A stretch of 64,000 bases of DNA from Winogradskyella marincola (GCF_029624125.1 NZ_JARSBN010000004.1:394961-458960); one strand, 5' to 3'. Shown: positions 16,818 through 27,509, counted from the stretch's first letter. Notes: a model not told the origin generated them from the sequence alone. Numbers and translations: made by a program.

Positions 16818-18506
16818 TTAAAAGTCTAAATGCGATTTGTTAAAGTCATTATCCAACAATTTAGGCAAGTCCACTTCTTTTATTGGTAAGTATTTTACCA
16901 GAACGTCTTTACCTTCTCTTTCAATAGTGAATTCTGCTTCGTGATCTATAGAATCATAGTAATAGCTCATTCCTTTTACCGAATCTCCTTGTCTTAAACC
17001 TGCCTTATAAGCTTCTGAATTCTCATCGATAGACGCAATCTGCTTTCTATCTTCTGGAAAGGTAAAACCTAAATCAAACACTTTAGAAGTTGGTTCGTAT
17101 TCAAAACCTAATTCATCATAAATTGATTTAAAATCATAGAGTTTTCCCTCTTCAATATGCTTAGTAAAGAATGGTTGAAAGTCTTCTTTCAAATATTGAT
17201 TTACAGTTTTAATAAAATAAGCATGTGTGATTTTTTGCTCCGTTTTTTCAGCATCATTTTTAAAATCGAGCATCACATCATCTAAACTTTTAGTACCATC
17301 AGAATCTTGTTTTATTTTTTGATCTAAGTAAAACGCAAGGAAAGCACCTCGTCTGTAAGGTAGTTTTTGAATGCCTTCTTTCCCACTCCAAAAGTTTTCA
17401 TACGTCATTTCACTATTTGGCATTTCTCTTGCCGGATTGGTATAAAGTGCCTTTACAAAAGTATTAAATTCATTGATAAAATAGCTTTCATCATAATTAT
17501 AAATGTTATTCCTGGCTATGTTTTTTAAAGTGTAATAGTCTGTAAATCCTTCGCTAAACCAGTATTGTTTTTCTTCATCATCGTTTCTGATTAAAGACCC
17601 AATCCAATTGTGTTGCAACTCATGATTGAATAGATATACCAATCCTGAAACTTCTAAATACTCATTATTTGAAGCATTGGTCGCAAATGAATTGGTTAAT
17701 CCAGACCCTTGGAAGGAACTGCCTCGTTCTTGCACTGTTGGAATCATAGTAACTACATAGTATTTTTGAGAATTGTCTTGCCAAAATTCACGCTGCGCAG
17801 TTACCGTTTTGTCTAGAATACTCAACATCTCAGAGTCTTCAAACACTTCCCAATTACCTCTTATGGCAAACACCACTTTATTACCATTGATGTCCATCTT
17901 GTGTGCTCTGAAATCACCACCAACAAAAACAGCAGTATGAAATTTTTCCTCCGAAATACCTTCTATAGTTTGATGGTATTCTCCACTCCCAAAACTATTG
18001 ACCAGCTTGTAATCATGAGGAAAATCATTCCAAGAAATATTGACATTAAAATTATCTTCTGACTGTTTTAAAACATGCTTTGGAAGCATAAAAAAGTTAT
18101 GTGAAAACAAATGAAAATATTGAGGTTGAATAATTGGTCTGTATGCTTGTCTGGTTTTTAAATCACCTTTACTGTCTTGCTTTATTGTATATTCAACTTC
18201 AATCTGGTTTAATTTTTTAGGATGCGAAATCACATACCAACCACTATCTCTATTGGTTGTTATTTCAGCCTGTTCAGAAAGTACTTTTACATCATGAATT
18301 ACATTATGTAAACTATCTTGTCCCCAAGCTTTATCTTGAAATAACAAGGTTGTTTGACCATTTTCATTGGCTTGGAAAGTCATTTTTACATTTAGACCAG
18401 AATGGTCTTTTGAAGGTGTAACAGTGTAGTTAATAGTGTGGTCTAATGTCTTACTACATGAAAAACAAAGACATAGCACACAAAGCACAAGGATAAATTT
18501 TTTCAT
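16818..18506 (-). CDS. M61-like zinc aminopeptidase lipoprotein
   Basis: A 562-residue lipoprotein (lipobox LCFSC, Cys17). The zinc-metallopeptidase motif HELQHNW is at residues 295-301, and the downstream ligand glutamate lies in YWFSEGFTDYY. This is the gluzincin arrangement shared by M1 and M61. A C-terminal region (DEnSEAYKAGLRQGDSVKG style loop) resembles a PDZ domain, which fits M61 glycyl aminopeptidases. It probably acts on peptides in the periplasm or at the outer membrane. It is 62 bases upstream of the MutS-like gene on the same strand; no terminator between them was recognised. Confidence 0.8.
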   Translation of the reverse strand: MKKFILVLCVLCLCFSCSKTLDHTINYTVTPSKDHSGLNVKMTFQANENGQTTLLFQDKAWGQDSLHNVIHDVKVLSEQAEITTNRDSGWYVISHPKKLNQIEVEYTIKQDSKGDLKTRQAYRPIIQPQYFHLFSHNFFMLPKHVLKQSEDNFNVNISWNDFPHDYKLVNSFGSGEYHQTIEGISEEKFHTAVFVGGDFRAHKMDINGNKVVFAIRGNWEVFEDSEMLSILDKTVTAQREFWQDNSQKYYVVTMIPTVQERGSSFQGSGLTNSFATNASNNEYLEVSGLVYLFNHELQHNWIGSLIRNDDEEKQYWFSEGFTDYYTLKNIARNNIYNYDESYFINEFNTFVKALYTNPAREMPNSEMTYENFWSGKEGIQKLPYRRGAFLAFYLDQKIKQDSDGTKSLDDVMLDFKNDAEKTEQKITHAYFIKTVNQYLKEDFQPFFTKHIEEGKLYDFKSIYDELGFEYEPTSKVFDLGFTFPEDRKQIASIDENSEAYKAGLRQGDSVKGMSYYYDSIDHEAEFTIEREGKDVLVKYLPIKEVDLPKLLDNDFNKSHLDF

Positions 18507-18559
18507 TTTTTGATTGATTAGATGTTATAATAAAAGACGAAAGATTTGACTTTATGTTA

Positions 18560-18592
18560 CAAAAAAACCTCAAGCTAATAACTTGAGGTTTA
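18560..18592 (-). terminator. intrinsic terminator of the sdh operon
   Basis: On the minus strand a stem AAACCTCAAG / CTTGAGGTTT with a 7-base loop is followed by a T-run, 27 bases after the sdhB stop. Confidence 0.85.
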
Positions 18593-18618
18593 ATATTATA
18601 AACTTAAATACGTTTTAT

Positions 18619-19365
18619 TTATCCTTTAAAAGCCGCTTTTAAGTATTCGCGATTCATACGAGCAATGTTTTCAAGAGAAATACCTTTTGGACACTCCACT
18701 TCACATGCACCTGTATTAGTACAGTTACCAAAACCTTCTTCGTCCATTTGCTTCACCATGTTTAGTACACGATCAGTTGCTTCAACTTGACCTTGTGGTA
18801 ATAATGCAAACTGCGATACTTTAGCTCCAACAAATAGCATGGCTGACGAGTTTTTACAACTCGCTACACAAGCACCACATCCAATACATGTTGCAGCAGC
18901 AAAGGCATCATCTGCATCGTGCTTATTTACAGGAATAGCGTTAGCATCTATAGTATTACCAGAGGTATTTACAGAAATAAATCCACCTGCATGCTGTACA
19001 CGATCAAAAGCACTTCTATCTACAACTAAATCTTTAATTACAGGAAAAGCTGTTGCTCTAAATGGTTCAATTGTAATAGTGTCACCATCCTTAAACATAC
19101 GCATGTGTAACTGACATGTTGTTACACCACGATCAGGACCATGTGCTTCTCCATTGATATATAGAGAACACATACCACAAATACCTTCACGACAATCGTG
19201 ATCGAAAGCTACAGGTTGTTCACCTTGCTCAATAAGTTGTTCGTTTAAAACATCTAACATTTCAAGGAAAGACATATCTGGTGAAATATCACTTACTGGA
19301 TAATCTACCATTTTTCCTTTATCGCTTGCGTTCTTCTGACGCCAAATTTTTAAGGTTAAATTCAT
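18619..19365 (-). CDS. sdhB: succinate dehydrogenase/fumarate reductase iron-sulfur subunit
   Basis: A 248-residue subunit carrying the electron path from FAD to quinone. The [2Fe-2S] site [15 protein letters not shown] is near residue 60, followed by [11 protein letters not shown] and the C-terminal cluster [15 protein letters not shown] for the [4Fe-4S] and [3Fe-4S] centres. It is encoded 8 bases after sdhA, the last gene of sdhCAB, and is followed by a terminator. Length and motifs are normal for Bacteroidota. In aerobic metabolism it serves the TCA cycle and respiratory chain as complex II. Confidence 0.97.
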   Translation of the reverse strand: MNLTLKIWRQKNASDKGKMVDYPVSDISPDMSFLEMLDVLNEQLIEQGEQPVAFDHDCREGICGMCSLYINGEAHGPDRGVTTCQLHMRMFKDGDTITIEPFRATAFPVIKDLVVDRSAFDRVQHAGGFISVNTSGNTIDANAIPVNKHDADDAFAAATCIGCGACVASCKNSSAMLFVGAKVSQFALLPQGQVEATDRVLNMVKQMDEEGFGNCTNTGACEVECPKGISLENIARMNREYLKAAFKG

Positions 19366-19373
19366 AGTCTTTC

Positions 19374-21386
19374 TTATTTATACGAACGTTGTTTTAATTC
19401 AATATCTTTAAATTCCAAGTCTTCTTTATGAAGCACTGCATCTTTAGGTTCACCTTTGTATTCCCAAGCTGCTACATACGTAAAGTTTTCGTCATCACGT
19501 TTTGCTTCACCTTTTTGAGGACCATCTTCTTCAACAGACTCTTCTCTAAAGTGACCTCCACAAGATTCTGTTCTGTGTAAAGCATCTTTAGCAAATAATT
19601 CTCCTAATTCTAAAAAGTCTGCTACACGACCTGCTTTTGCAAGTTCTTCGTTGTATTCATCAGCTGTTCCTGGAACTTTTACATCTGCCCAGAACTCTTT
19701 ACGAAGTGTTGAAATCTCTTCAATAGCTTCTTTTAATCCTTTTTCGTTACGAGACATTCCTACTTTGTTCCACATGATTTTTCCTAATTTCTTGTGGAAG
19801 TAATCTACTGAATGTGATCCGTTGTTGTTGATTAAACTTGCTATTCTATCTTTTACATTTTTCTCTGCTTCTTCAAACTCTTTAGTGTCTGTAGAAATAG
19901 GTCCTGTTCTAATATCATCAGCTAAATAATCTCCAATAGTGTATGGTAACACAAAGTAACCATCAGCTAAACCTTGCATTAATGCCGAAGCACCAAGACG
20001 GTTAGCACCATGATCAGAGAAGTTAGCTTCTCCAATAGCATATAATCCAGGTACGGTTGTCATTAAGTTATAATCTACCCAAATTCCTCCCATGGTATAG
20101 TGTACCGCAGGATAAATCATCATTGGTGTTTCGTATGGGTTTTGATCTACGATTTTTTCGTACATCTGGAATAAGTTACCATACTTAACTCTTACAACTT
20201 CTTGACCTAATTTTTTAACCAGAGCTGCATCGTTTTCATCTAAACCTTTAATATGCGCTTGTTCTTTTCCGTAACGTTGAATTGCCGAAGCAAAATCTAA
20301 ATAAACAGCTTCTCCAGTTGCATTTACTCCGTAACCAGCGTCGCAACGCTCTTTAGCTGCACGAGAAGCAACATCACGAGGTACAAGGTTACCAAACGCT
20401 GGATAACGACGCTCTAGATAATAATCTCTATCTTCTTCAGCTATTTGTGTTGGTTTTAATTGACCAGCTCTAATAGCTTCTACATCTTTCATGTGTTTTG
20501 GTACCCAAATACGACCATCATTTCTTAAAGATTCAGACATTAACGTTAGTTTAGACTGATGATCTCCAGAAACCGGAATACATGTTGGGTGAATTTGTGT
20601 ATAACAAGGGTTAGCGAAGTAAGCACCACGTTTGTGAGCTTTCCAAGCTGCAGTAACATTACTTCCCATCGCATTAGTTGATAAGAAGAATACATTACCA
20701 TAACCACCTGTTCCTAAAACAACAGCGTGCGCTGAATGTCTTTCTATTTCTCCTGTAATTAAGTTACGTGTTATAATTCCACGTGCTTTACCATCAACGA
20801 TAACAACATCTAGCATTTCGTGACGGTTGTACATTTTTATTTTTCCACGACCAATTTGGCGGTTCATAGCAGAGTAAGCACCTAATAATAACTGCTGACC
20901 TGTTTGACCTGCTGCATAAAACGTACGCGATACTAATACACCACCAAAAGAACGGTTGTCTAAAAGTCCACCATACTCACGTGCAAAAGGCACACCTTGC
21001 GCCACACATTGGTCAATAATATTTGCTGAAACCTCAGCCAAACGGTATACGTTTGCTTCACGAGAACGGTAATCACCACCTTTTACTGTATCGTAAAATA
21101 ATCGGTATGTAGAATCACCATCTCCTTGATAGTTTTTTGCTGCATTAATACCACCTTGAGCCGCAATAGAGTGCGCACGTCTTGGTGAATCTTGAAAGCA
21201 AAATGCTTTTACATTGTAGCCTAGCTCTGCTAAAGTTGCAGCAGCAGAACCACCTGCTAATCCTGTACCAACAACAATAACATCAATAAGACGCTTGTTT
21301 GCTGGGTTAACAAGATTGATATGATTTTTATAATTTGTCCATTTGTCTGCAATTGGACCTTGAGGTATTTTAGAATCTAAAGCCAT
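19374..21386 (-). CDS. sdhA: succinate dehydrogenase/fumarate reductase flavoprotein
   Basis: A 670-residue flavoprotein. The dinucleotide-binding loop [17 protein letters not shown] is at residues 40-56, and the covalent-FAD histidine is His72 in [14 protein letters not shown]. Substrate-binding and catalytic segments are seen in [11 protein letters not shown] and [12 protein letters not shown], and the C-terminal region carries the [13 protein letters not shown] block. The long form and neighbour order match the complex II type with a single di-haem anchor, typical of Bacteroidota. It oxidises succinate to fumarate (or the reverse) on the cytoplasmic face. It lies 11 bases behind sdhC. Confidence 0.97.
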   Translation of the reverse strand: MALDSKIPQGPIADKWTNYKNHINLVNPANKRLIDVIVVGTGLAGGSAAATLAELGYNVKAFCFQDSPRRAHSIAAQGGINAAKNYQGDGDSTYRLFYDTVKGGDYRSREANVYRLAEVSANIIDQCVAQGVPFAREYGGLLDNRSFGGVLVSRTFYAAGQTGQQLLLGAYSAMNRQIGRGKIKMYNRHEMLDVVIVDGKARGIITRNLITGEIERHSAHAVVLGTGGYGNVFFLSTNAMGSNVTAAWKAHKRGAYFANPCYTQIHPTCIPVSGDHQSKLTLMSESLRNDGRIWVPKHMKDVEAIRAGQLKPTQIAEEDRDYYLERRYPAFGNLVPRDVASRAAKERCDAGYGVNATGEAVYLDFASAIQRYGKEQAHIKGLDENDAALVKKLGQEVVRVKYGNLFQMYEKIVDQNPYETPMMIYPAVHYTMGGIWVDYNLMTTVPGLYAIGEANFSDHGANRLGASALMQGLADGYFVLPYTIGDYLADDIRTGPISTDTKEFEEAEKNVKDRIASLINNNGSHSVDYFHKKLGKIMWNKVGMSRNEKGLKEAIEEISTLRKEFWADVKVPGTADEYNEELAKAGRVADFLELGELFAKDALHRTESCGGHFREESVEEDGPQKGEAKRDDENFTYVAAWEYKGEPKDAVLHKEDLEFKDIELKQRSYK

Positions 21387-21397
21387 ATTTAGATATT

Positions 21398-22072
21398 TTA
21401 ATGTCCTGTTAAATGATGAAACAATGCAATAAAGATGAATCCTGCTGGAATACCTATTGCATAAATTTTACTAAATGTTTTCAACCCTTTTGTGTACTTG
21501 TTGTTAGCACCAACCGATTGAAATGCCGAATTAAAACCATGCAGTAAGTGCAATGCTAAAAACACAAATGCTACTACATAAGCTCCAACACGAAGTGGAC
21601 TATGGAATTTTTCTACTAATTCGTGAAAATATCTGAACTCACCATTGTGCATACCAGACATATCACCAACAATATATTTTGTATTAATCTCTGGAATCCA
21701 GAAATCAATAAAGTGAAGCACTATAAAAGCTAAAATTGCTAAACCACTCCAAATCATGTTGCGGCTCATCCAAGATGAATTTGCAGCTCCATTGTTTTTA
21801 GCGTAGCTTATTTGTCTTGCTTTGTTGTTTTTAATTTCTAGTACAAAACCCATCACAAAGTGAAAGATTACACCAAAAATTAATACAGGTTGCAATAAAT
21901 ACTGTACAGCCCAAAACGTTCCCATAAAATGAGACACTTCGTTAAATGCATCTGGACTAAAAACTGAAAGGATATTAATTGCAAAGTGTTGAAGTAAGAA
22001 CACCATTAGGAAAAGTGCCGAAAGTGCCATGGCAAACTTTCTTCCTATCGAAGAATTTAAAATTCCGCTCAT
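21398..22072 (-). CDS. sdhC: succinate dehydrogenase cytochrome b subunit
   Basis: A 224-residue membrane anchor with five hydrophobic segments. Candidate haem-ligand histidines lie in membrane helices ([10 protein letters not shown] near the N-terminus, [22 protein letters not shown] and [12 protein letters not shown]). One polypeptide with five helices is the type B anchor that carries two b haems and reduces menaquinone. It is the first gene of sdhCAB and has a full consensus promoter 30-60 bases upstream. The N-terminus [20 protein letters not shown] is typical for the family. Confidence 0.95.
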   Translation of the reverse strand: MSGILNSSIGRKFAMALSALFLMVFLLQHFAINILSVFSPDAFNEVSHFMGTFWAVQYLLQPVLIFGVIFHFVMGFVLEIKNNKARQISYAKNNGAANSSWMSRNMIWSGLAILAFIVLHFIDFWIPEINTKYIVGDMSGMHNGEFRYFHELVEKFHSPLRVGAYVVAFVFLALHLLHGFNSAFQSVGANNKYTKGLKTFSKIYAIGIPAGFIFIALFHHLTGH

Positions 22073-22101
22073 TGTAGATTAAATCTTTGTTGTTTATACC
22101 A

Positions 22102-22132
22102 CAAAGATACAGCGCAGATGGTTTTTAGCCAA
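22102..22132 (-). promoter_or_regulatory. Bacteroidota promoter for sdhCAB
   Basis: Read on the minus strand: TTG (22130-22132), 20 bases, then TATCTTTG (22102-22109). This matches TTG-N19/20-TAnnTTTG and lies 29 bases upstream of the sdhC start codon. Confidence 0.75.
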
Positions 22133-22189
22133 CTGCGTTGTAGTATAATTAATTATTTAGAATGAATTTAATTAGAGCTGTTCTACTTC

Positions 22190-23407
22190 TTATTTTTTTA
22201 AATTTTCTAAATGTTCGCTAAACATCGATTTGTAATAGTCATAATTTTCAGGATCATACTGGTTCTTAGTTTTTTCCAATACGTCCAATGCTTTTTTGTA
22301 GTAGCGTTTAGCTTCTTTTAGTTGGTTGCTTTTTTCTAATGCTTCGGCTTTACTATCATAAAGATTAGCATCATTAGGATACAGTTCTAGTGCCCAATCA
22401 AAAACTTTTAAAGCTTCTTCTGTTTTTTCAGCATTCAAACAGAAATAACCATAGCCATTGACTTCGTCTACTCCAGGCCTTACCTCATAGTTAGCCCAGA
22501 CAGATAACTCTGCGTAAAAATTCTTTAAATTCTCAACAAATAATTTGGATTCATCTTCTAGAAATTTTTGCTTATTCTCTTCTGAAATTGTCCATATTTT
22601 TGCAACTTCTTTAAAAGCATTACTAATCGTGTAAATTGGTGTTGTAGAATGATTTTCACCTTCAAAAATTCTAAACGTATAATTTAAATTTTTAGGGTTA
22701 TGGTATTTTATAATATGATCTAACTTTTGTGCTGATTTCCTAAATTTATTTTCCATATTTCCAACAGTACCAGCTGACATATAAATTAGTTTATTTAAGC
22801 TTTCGTTAGATTTAAAATAATCATCAAACGCTTTTACCAACTGCTCATAATCGTAAGACAAATTGGGACTTATGGCGATTATTGCCTGAAAAAAATCGGG
22901 TTGTGAAAACACAGTATTGAGCACAAAAGTTCCTCCCAAAGAATGACCTATTGCCATCTTAAAAGGCTCTACTCTGTAATTTTGCTCTACAAAAGGAAAC
23001 ACCTCATCTCTTAAGTGATTTTCTAAAAGCTGAGACTTACCGATTTCTATATCCTTCCAATCGGTTTTGGTTTTTTCGTTAACGTATTTTGGAGTAAACT
23101 CTTTTGGTCTGTGCTCGGTTTTTATACCCACAATAATAAACTCATTGAGCTCACCAATTTGTGCCATATAATCCATTAAACCTGCTGTCATATCAAAAAA
23201 CGCATCAAATTGCGCATCAAAAAGATAGATTGTAGGGTATTTCTGCGTATCGCTTTCTGTGTAAGAAAAAGGCATAAATACTCGGATTTCACGTTCGGTA
23301 TCAAAAACTGTAGATGTTATCTTATGCGATTTTGAAATACCACTATACTGTTGTGCAGATAGAATTAATGAAAAAAGGATTGATATTATGGTAAATGTTC
23401 GCTTCAT
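22190..23407 (-). CDS. secreted alpha/beta-hydrolase esterase with TPR tail
   Basis: A 405-residue secreted protein with signal peptide MKRTFTIISILFSLILSAQ. Residues ~25-280 belong to the putative esterase (D-family, Fes/IroE-like) fold: YLFDAQFDAFFDMT, then the nucleophile elbow GHSLGG with Ser156, and a probable catalytic His in EGENHSTTPIY. Residues ~320-395 form two TPR-like helices (TEEALKVFDWALELYPNDAN; EAKRYYKKALDVLEK). The family hydrolyses carboxylic esters, including siderophore esters, but no siderophore genes are close, so the substrate is open. Monocistronic by spacing. Confidence 0.82.
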   Translation of the reverse strand: MKRTFTIISILFSLILSAQQYSGISKSHKITSTVFDTEREIRVFMPFSYTESDTQKYPTIYLFDAQFDAFFDMTAGLMDYMAQIGELNEFIIVGIKTEHRPKEFTPKYVNEKTKTDWKDIEIGKSQLLENHLRDEVFPFVEQNYRVEPFKMAIGHSLGGTFVLNTVFSQPDFFQAIIAISPNLSYDYEQLVKAFDDYFKSNESLNKLIYMSAGTVGNMENKFRKSAQKLDHIIKYHNPKNLNYTFRIFEGENHSTTPIYTISNAFKEVAKIWTISEENKQKFLEDESKLFVENLKNFYAELSVWANYEVRPGVDEVNGYGYFCLNAEKTEEALKVFDWALELYPNDANLYDSKAEALEKSNQLKEAKRYYKKALDVLEKTKNQYDPENYDYYKSMFSEHLENLKK

Positions 23408-23481
23408 GATTTGATGATTTATTAAAAACAGATTACAAATCTATCAGCCTTGCTTTTATAAAAATTGTAGAAATGGGACAG

Positions 23482-24324
23482 TTAATTTTTTAAAAGTGTC
23501 CAAAACGTGTCTTCTGTACCCAAATGAGAAATTCCTGAGAAGAATTTTTTGGGATTAAAACCTGTTGCTTTTTTGAAGTGTTTTATAAAATCAGATTGGT
23601 CATAATACTTGTTGGCATGTGCCAATTCTGTAAAATTGGAATTTCCTTTCTGATAAATTTCTATGGCTTTTCTAAACTTCACCAAATTCGAAAACTCTTT
23701 TGGCGAACAGTTAAGGTGTTTACGAAATAACCGAAGCACTGTTTTTCTGCTCAACTGCAATTTTTCAGACAATTCTTGGATGGTTAAGTCTTCTTCAAAC
23801 AAATAGTTGACTGCTTTAATAATTCTAGTTTCAGCTAAAGGGTTGAGCTCGTCTTTAAAAAAGGCATCAAGCGCAGCTACTTTTTCATCGACATTATTGG
23901 TGTTGTAAACTTTTTTTAGAGCAATTTCGAAATTATGTCCAAAATAATTAAAATCATTTATTGGACTTTCTTTAATAATATCGCTGAAGGGTTCGCTCAA
24001 AAAATTATTGATTCCTAATGGCTGAAACACAATGCCTATTTTATCAAAAGGAGCATTAATTTCACCTATTCTACTTTGATTATGAATGCCTGTGTAGATA
24101 ATTTCAAACTCTTTGGAAGCATCAGGTACCACAATAGATCCCGTTTTTGAAAAACTGATTTTTGAACGCTTATAAACCGTTATAGCATTTCTAAAATGCG
24201 GATAAAAAATGTACCGCTTTTTATAGTCCTCTTGATTAGAAAAGTTGAAATAATAATACGCAATATATTTCTGCAAACTCTTGCTAGAAGGCTTTACAGA
24301 AATATAATGTTCCTTCTCATCCAT
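23482..24324 (-). CDS. AraC-family transcriptional regulator
   Basis: A 280-residue regulator. The C-terminal ~100 residues hold the two AraC helix-turn-helix units (LTIQELSEKLQLSRKTVLRL and YYDQSDFIKHFKKATGFNPK). The N-terminal ~150 residues are a ligand-sensing domain of the type seen in Bacteroidota AraC regulators (SVKPSSKSLQKYIAYYYFNF). Its ATG shares one base with the stop codon of the VPS10-like gene, so the two are translationally coupled. It may control that gene or respond to the same signal; the target is not visible in the sequence. Confidence 0.9.
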   Translation of the reverse strand: MDEKEHYISVKPSSKSLQKYIAYYYFNFSNQEDYKKRYIFYPHFRNAITVYKRSKISFSKTGSIVVPDASKEFEIIYTGIHNQSRIGEINAPFDKIGIVFQPLGINNFLSEPFSDIIKESPINDFNYFGHNFEIALKKVYNTNNVDEKVAALDAFFKDELNPLAETRIIKAVNYLFEEDLTIQELSEKLQLSRKTVLRLFRKHLNCSPKEFSNLVKFRKAIEIYQKGNSNFTELAHANKYYDQSDFIKHFKKATGFNPKKFFSGISHLGTEDTFWTLLKN

Positions 24325-27167
24325 TATTTTATTTCGAGCGTTGTAGAGCTATCACCAATTTTTACTGTGTAACTTCCTTTTGGCAAGTAATATTTTCCGT
24401 TGCCAGATTTACCAATCTTTAATTCTTTATTCTCTTTTTCTAAAGCTTTTTTTCCTTTTCCTGTCAACGTTAAATCATAATCTACGTAGTTTAAACCCTT
24501 AGAAACATCAACAGCTATACTGTTTAATTCTGCACCATTTTCTGACAAAATTTTCAAGGTTTTTGTACCTGAAGCATTACTGTAAAACTGAATGGTTGTT
24601 TTAGGCTCAAAAGCATCGTACCATCTTCCCCAAGAACTTCCCCAACGACCAGAATGACGTACAGACTCCATATCAAAAAACGTTATGGCTTTGGCTTCCA
24701 TTTCTGAATTTACCTTCTGTAAAGCCGAAATGTTGGTTTTATAAATACTACGTCCATGCGTTCCTAATAATAAATCGCCAGCTTCTGGTTGCACTACAAT
24801 ATCATGAATCGCTACGTTTGGCAAGCCTTCTGAAAACACGTTCCAAGATGTACCTTTATCAAAAGACACATAGGCTCCGTTATCGGTTCCTAAGTACAAG
24901 ATATTTTCGTTTTTAGGATCTTCTTTTATCACATTTACTGGAGATGCTGGTATATTTCCGCTGATGTCTTTCCAGGTATTTCCATAATCATCACTCATGT
25001 AAGCATAGACTTTAAAATCGTCCCAACGGTAACCATTCAAGGTCACATAAACACGTTCTTTTTTATGTTGCGACGCAACCACACGACTTACCCATAAATC
25101 TTTAGGAAATGATGCTGATATTGGTTTCCAAGAAGCACCAGAATCTTTAGTTAATGCGACTATGCCATCATCACTTCCTGTGTAGATTAACCCAAACTGA
25201 AATGGACTTTCTGAAATAGACGTCAATGTACCATAAGCTACATTTCCTTTTTTACCTCCATTGGTTAAATCCTCACTAATGGCTTCCCAATCGTTTCCTT
25301 GATTCATAGAACGCATCAGCTTATTGCCACCTAAATACAAAATATCTTGGTTGTGAGGTGACAATAAAATTGGAGTTTGCCAATTGAAACGGTACGGATT
25401 TTCACCTAAAGTATGCTTTGGCTGAATGTATTTCTGATTTTCAGTTTCAAGATTTAATCGGTAATAATTTCCGAATTGATAGCCTGTGTATACAACATTA
25501 GAATTTCTGCTGTCAATTTGAATTTGCATACCATCACCTCCCATTATAGATTTCCATGGATACTGACCTTCTTGCTGCCAAGCCTTATCTTCGCGTGCAT
25601 TGTGTGCACCAACCCAAACACCATTATCTTGCAAGCCTCCATACACATTGTATGGTTTTTCGTTATCCACATTGATGGCATAAAATTGTCCTACTGAAGG
25701 CGAATTATTCTTTATCCAGTTTTCGCCATCATCGTAAGAAATATTGATACCTCCATCATTACCATCGATTAAATGATTTGGATTTTTTGGATTAATCCAA
25801 AGCGCATGATGATCGGCATGCACATTTTCTGCACTGATAGACGTCCATGTTTTTCCGCTATCTTTAGATTTTACAATCGGCACACCATAAATGTAAATAT
25901 CATTTTCATTAACTGGAGACACGTGGATATGACCAAAATAATAGCCATAACTGTAGTAAATACCATCTAAATAATCATCGTGTGTTTTCTTCCAGGTTTT
26001 TCCACCATCTGTACTTTTGTATACCTCAGCACCAACCACAGGAGTATCAAACAACATAGAGTTAGCATCTTCAAGATATTTTGCTAAATCTTCAGGTTTT
26101 ACATTGCCTGAACGCACCATTTGTTTCACATTTTCTGGTCTGTATTTTTCCTGAAAACCATTCGTTCTTAAAAACACATTCAATTTTTTGTTGTCTAAAG
26201 CCAAGAAATCTGCATTAGACATGGTCTTAAAATCTTCTTTGGTTAAGCCTTCTTTATCATCTTTCTTTTTATCATCTGGTCGTCTAAACTGACTATCATG
26301 AACAGCATATACCACATCATCATTAAAAACCGCAATTCCGATACGGCCAACTCCTTCACCTGTTGGAAAACCACTTTTTTCAGTAGACACTTTGGTCCAG
26401 GTTTCACCTGCATCTGTACTTTTATAAATGGCTGAATTGTTACCGTTTCCTGAGAAATTCCACGCTTTACGATCTTTAGTCCACGACGTTGCAAACATCA
26501 CATTGTAATTTTTTGGACTGTGTTGCAAATCGATAATACCACTTTCATCATCTACAAAAAGTGTCTGCTTCCAAGTTTTACCACCATCAGTCGTTTTATA
26601 AATTCCGCGTTCTTTGTTTTGTGAGTACAAATGTCCTGTAGCACCAACGGTTACCACATCTGGATTGTCTGGATGGATTAAAATTGGAGCAAAATGATGT
26701 GCATCCATCAAACCTAAATTTCCCCAAGTCTTTCCGTTGTCTGTAGATTTTAACAAACCAATACCAGCATATGAAGAACGCGACGCATTATTTTCGCCTG
26801 TACCAACATATATCGTTCTCGTTGGCCAGTGTACAGCAATATCACCAACATTCTGAGTGTCTGAACTGTCTAAAATTGGATTGAATGTAGTTCCGTTATT
26901 GGTTGTATGCCAAACACCACCAGACGCATAACCAACATAAAATTCCGATGGCATTTCTGGATTGACATCCACATCTACCACACGACCACTCATTACGGTT
27001 GGTCCAATATTTTTAAAAGGCACTTGTTTTACCAAGGACGTTTTTGCCATTTCGCGCTTTTGCACTAAAGCATTTTTTACGGTTTCAGCAGAGGTTGCTG
27101 GTTGTTGTGCAAAGGCTACTAAAGCACTTGCAGCAAATGCAAACGACAGGAATTTAGTTTTAAACAT
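24324..27167 (-). CDS. secreted VPS10/sortilin-like BNR beta-propeller protein
   Basis: A 947-residue secreted protein (signal peptide ending ALVAFAQQ) built from many BNR/Asp-box repeats: IYKTTDGGKTWKQ, IYKSTDAGETWTKVS, VYKSTDGGKTWKKTH, LTKDSGASWKPIS and others. This gives the large propeller seen in the VPS10/sortilin-like family of Bacteroidota. Similar proteins are annotated as glycosyl hydrolases without firm proof, so activity should not be assumed. The C-terminal ~100 residues (GKSGNGKYYLPKGSYTVKIG) form a short beta domain. It is co-transcribed with the AraC regulator through a one-base overlap. Confidence 0.82.
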   Translation of the reverse strand: MFKTKFLSFAFAASALVAFAQQPATSAETVKNALVQKREMAKTSLVKQVPFKNIGPTVMSGRVVDVDVNPEMPSEFYVGYASGGVWHTTNNGTTFNPILDSSDTQNVGDIAVHWPTRTIYVGTGENNASRSSYAGIGLLKSTDNGKTWGNLGLMDAHHFAPILIHPDNPDVVTVGATGHLYSQNKERGIYKTTDGGKTWKQTLFVDDESGIIDLQHSPKNYNVMFATSWTKDRKAWNFSGNGNNSAIYKSTDAGETWTKVSTEKSGFPTGEGVGRIGIAVFNDDVVYAVHDSQFRRPDDKKKDDKEGLTKEDFKTMSNADFLALDNKKLNVFLRTNGFQEKYRPENVKQMVRSGNVKPEDLAKYLEDANSMLFDTPVVGAEVYKSTDGGKTWKKTHDDYLDGIYYSYGYYFGHIHVSPVNENDIYIYGVPIVKSKDSGKTWTSISAENVHADHHALWINPKNPNHLIDGNDGGINISYDDGENWIKNNSPSVGQFYAINVDNEKPYNVYGGLQDNGVWVGAHNAREDKAWQQEGQYPWKSIMGGDGMQIQIDSRNSNVVYTGYQFGNYYRLNLETENQKYIQPKHTLGENPYRFNWQTPILLSPHNQDILYLGGNKLMRSMNQGNDWEAISEDLTNGGKKGNVAYGTLTSISESPFQFGLIYTGSDDGIVALTKDSGASWKPISASFPKDLWVSRVVASQHKKERVYVTLNGYRWDDFKVYAYMSDDYGNTWKDISGNIPASPVNVIKEDPKNENILYLGTDNGAYVSFDKGTSWNVFSEGLPNVAIHDIVVQPEAGDLLLGTHGRSIYKTNISALQKVNSEMEAKAITFFDMESVRHSGRWGSSWGRWYDAFEPKTTIQFYSNASGTKTLKILSENGAELNSIAVDVSKGLNYVDYDLTLTGKGKKALEKENKELKIGKSGNGKYYLPKGSYTVKIGDSSTTLEIK

Positions 27168-27393
27168 GTTGGTTAGTTTTTAAGATGGCTGAATTTAGCC
27201 ATTAATCCGTATATCTTCAAAATTTGATTATAAAGTTTAACAGATTATCTTAATAGGCTTGGGCTTGCGTTTTACTTTGTTTATTTTTGAAAACCCATAA
27301 TGGGCACTTGGCAAACAATTACAATCAGCTTCATTATAATTTAACCTTACTTTGTTAATTCTTTAAGCTGAAAAATGAAATTGTTTATCACAC

Positions 27394-27447
27394 TGAGCGC
27401 AGTCGAAGTGTTTTTTGATAGCTCAATTTAGCTTTCGACTGCGCTCA
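27394..27447. repeat. inverted repeat, TGAGCGCAGTCGAA family
   Basis: Arms TGAGCGCAGTCGAA (27394-27407) and its exact reverse complement (27434-27447) around a 26-base spacer. G+C-rich arms in an A+T-rich gap are typical of repetitive extragenic palindromes in flavobacteria. No coding content. Confidence 0.65.
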
Positions 27448-27474
27448 AGCAGACACTTAACTAATATTAATAAG

Positions 27475-27494
27475 ATTCCTGCCTTCGCAGGAAT
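27475..27494. repeat. short palindrome, ATTCCTGC family
   Basis: Perfect 8-base stem ATTCCTGC / GCAGGAAT with loop CTTC, 15 bases before the aminopeptidase P start codon. A diverged copy occurs at 31833-31852. Because it lies in the leader of the gene, it could affect translation or message stability (inference). Confidence 0.6.
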
Positions 27495-27509
27495 AACAAT
27501 ACATAACAA

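Larger units (their letters stand above)
27184..27509. other. gene-free spacer with palindromic repeats
   Basis: A 326-base gap between divergent genes (VPS10-like on minus, aminopeptidase P on plus). No open frame of note. It holds two separate palindromic repeats, listed individually. The first ~200 bases, where promoters for the VPS10 gene should lie, show no clear TTG/TAnnTTTG pair. Confidence 0.6.
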
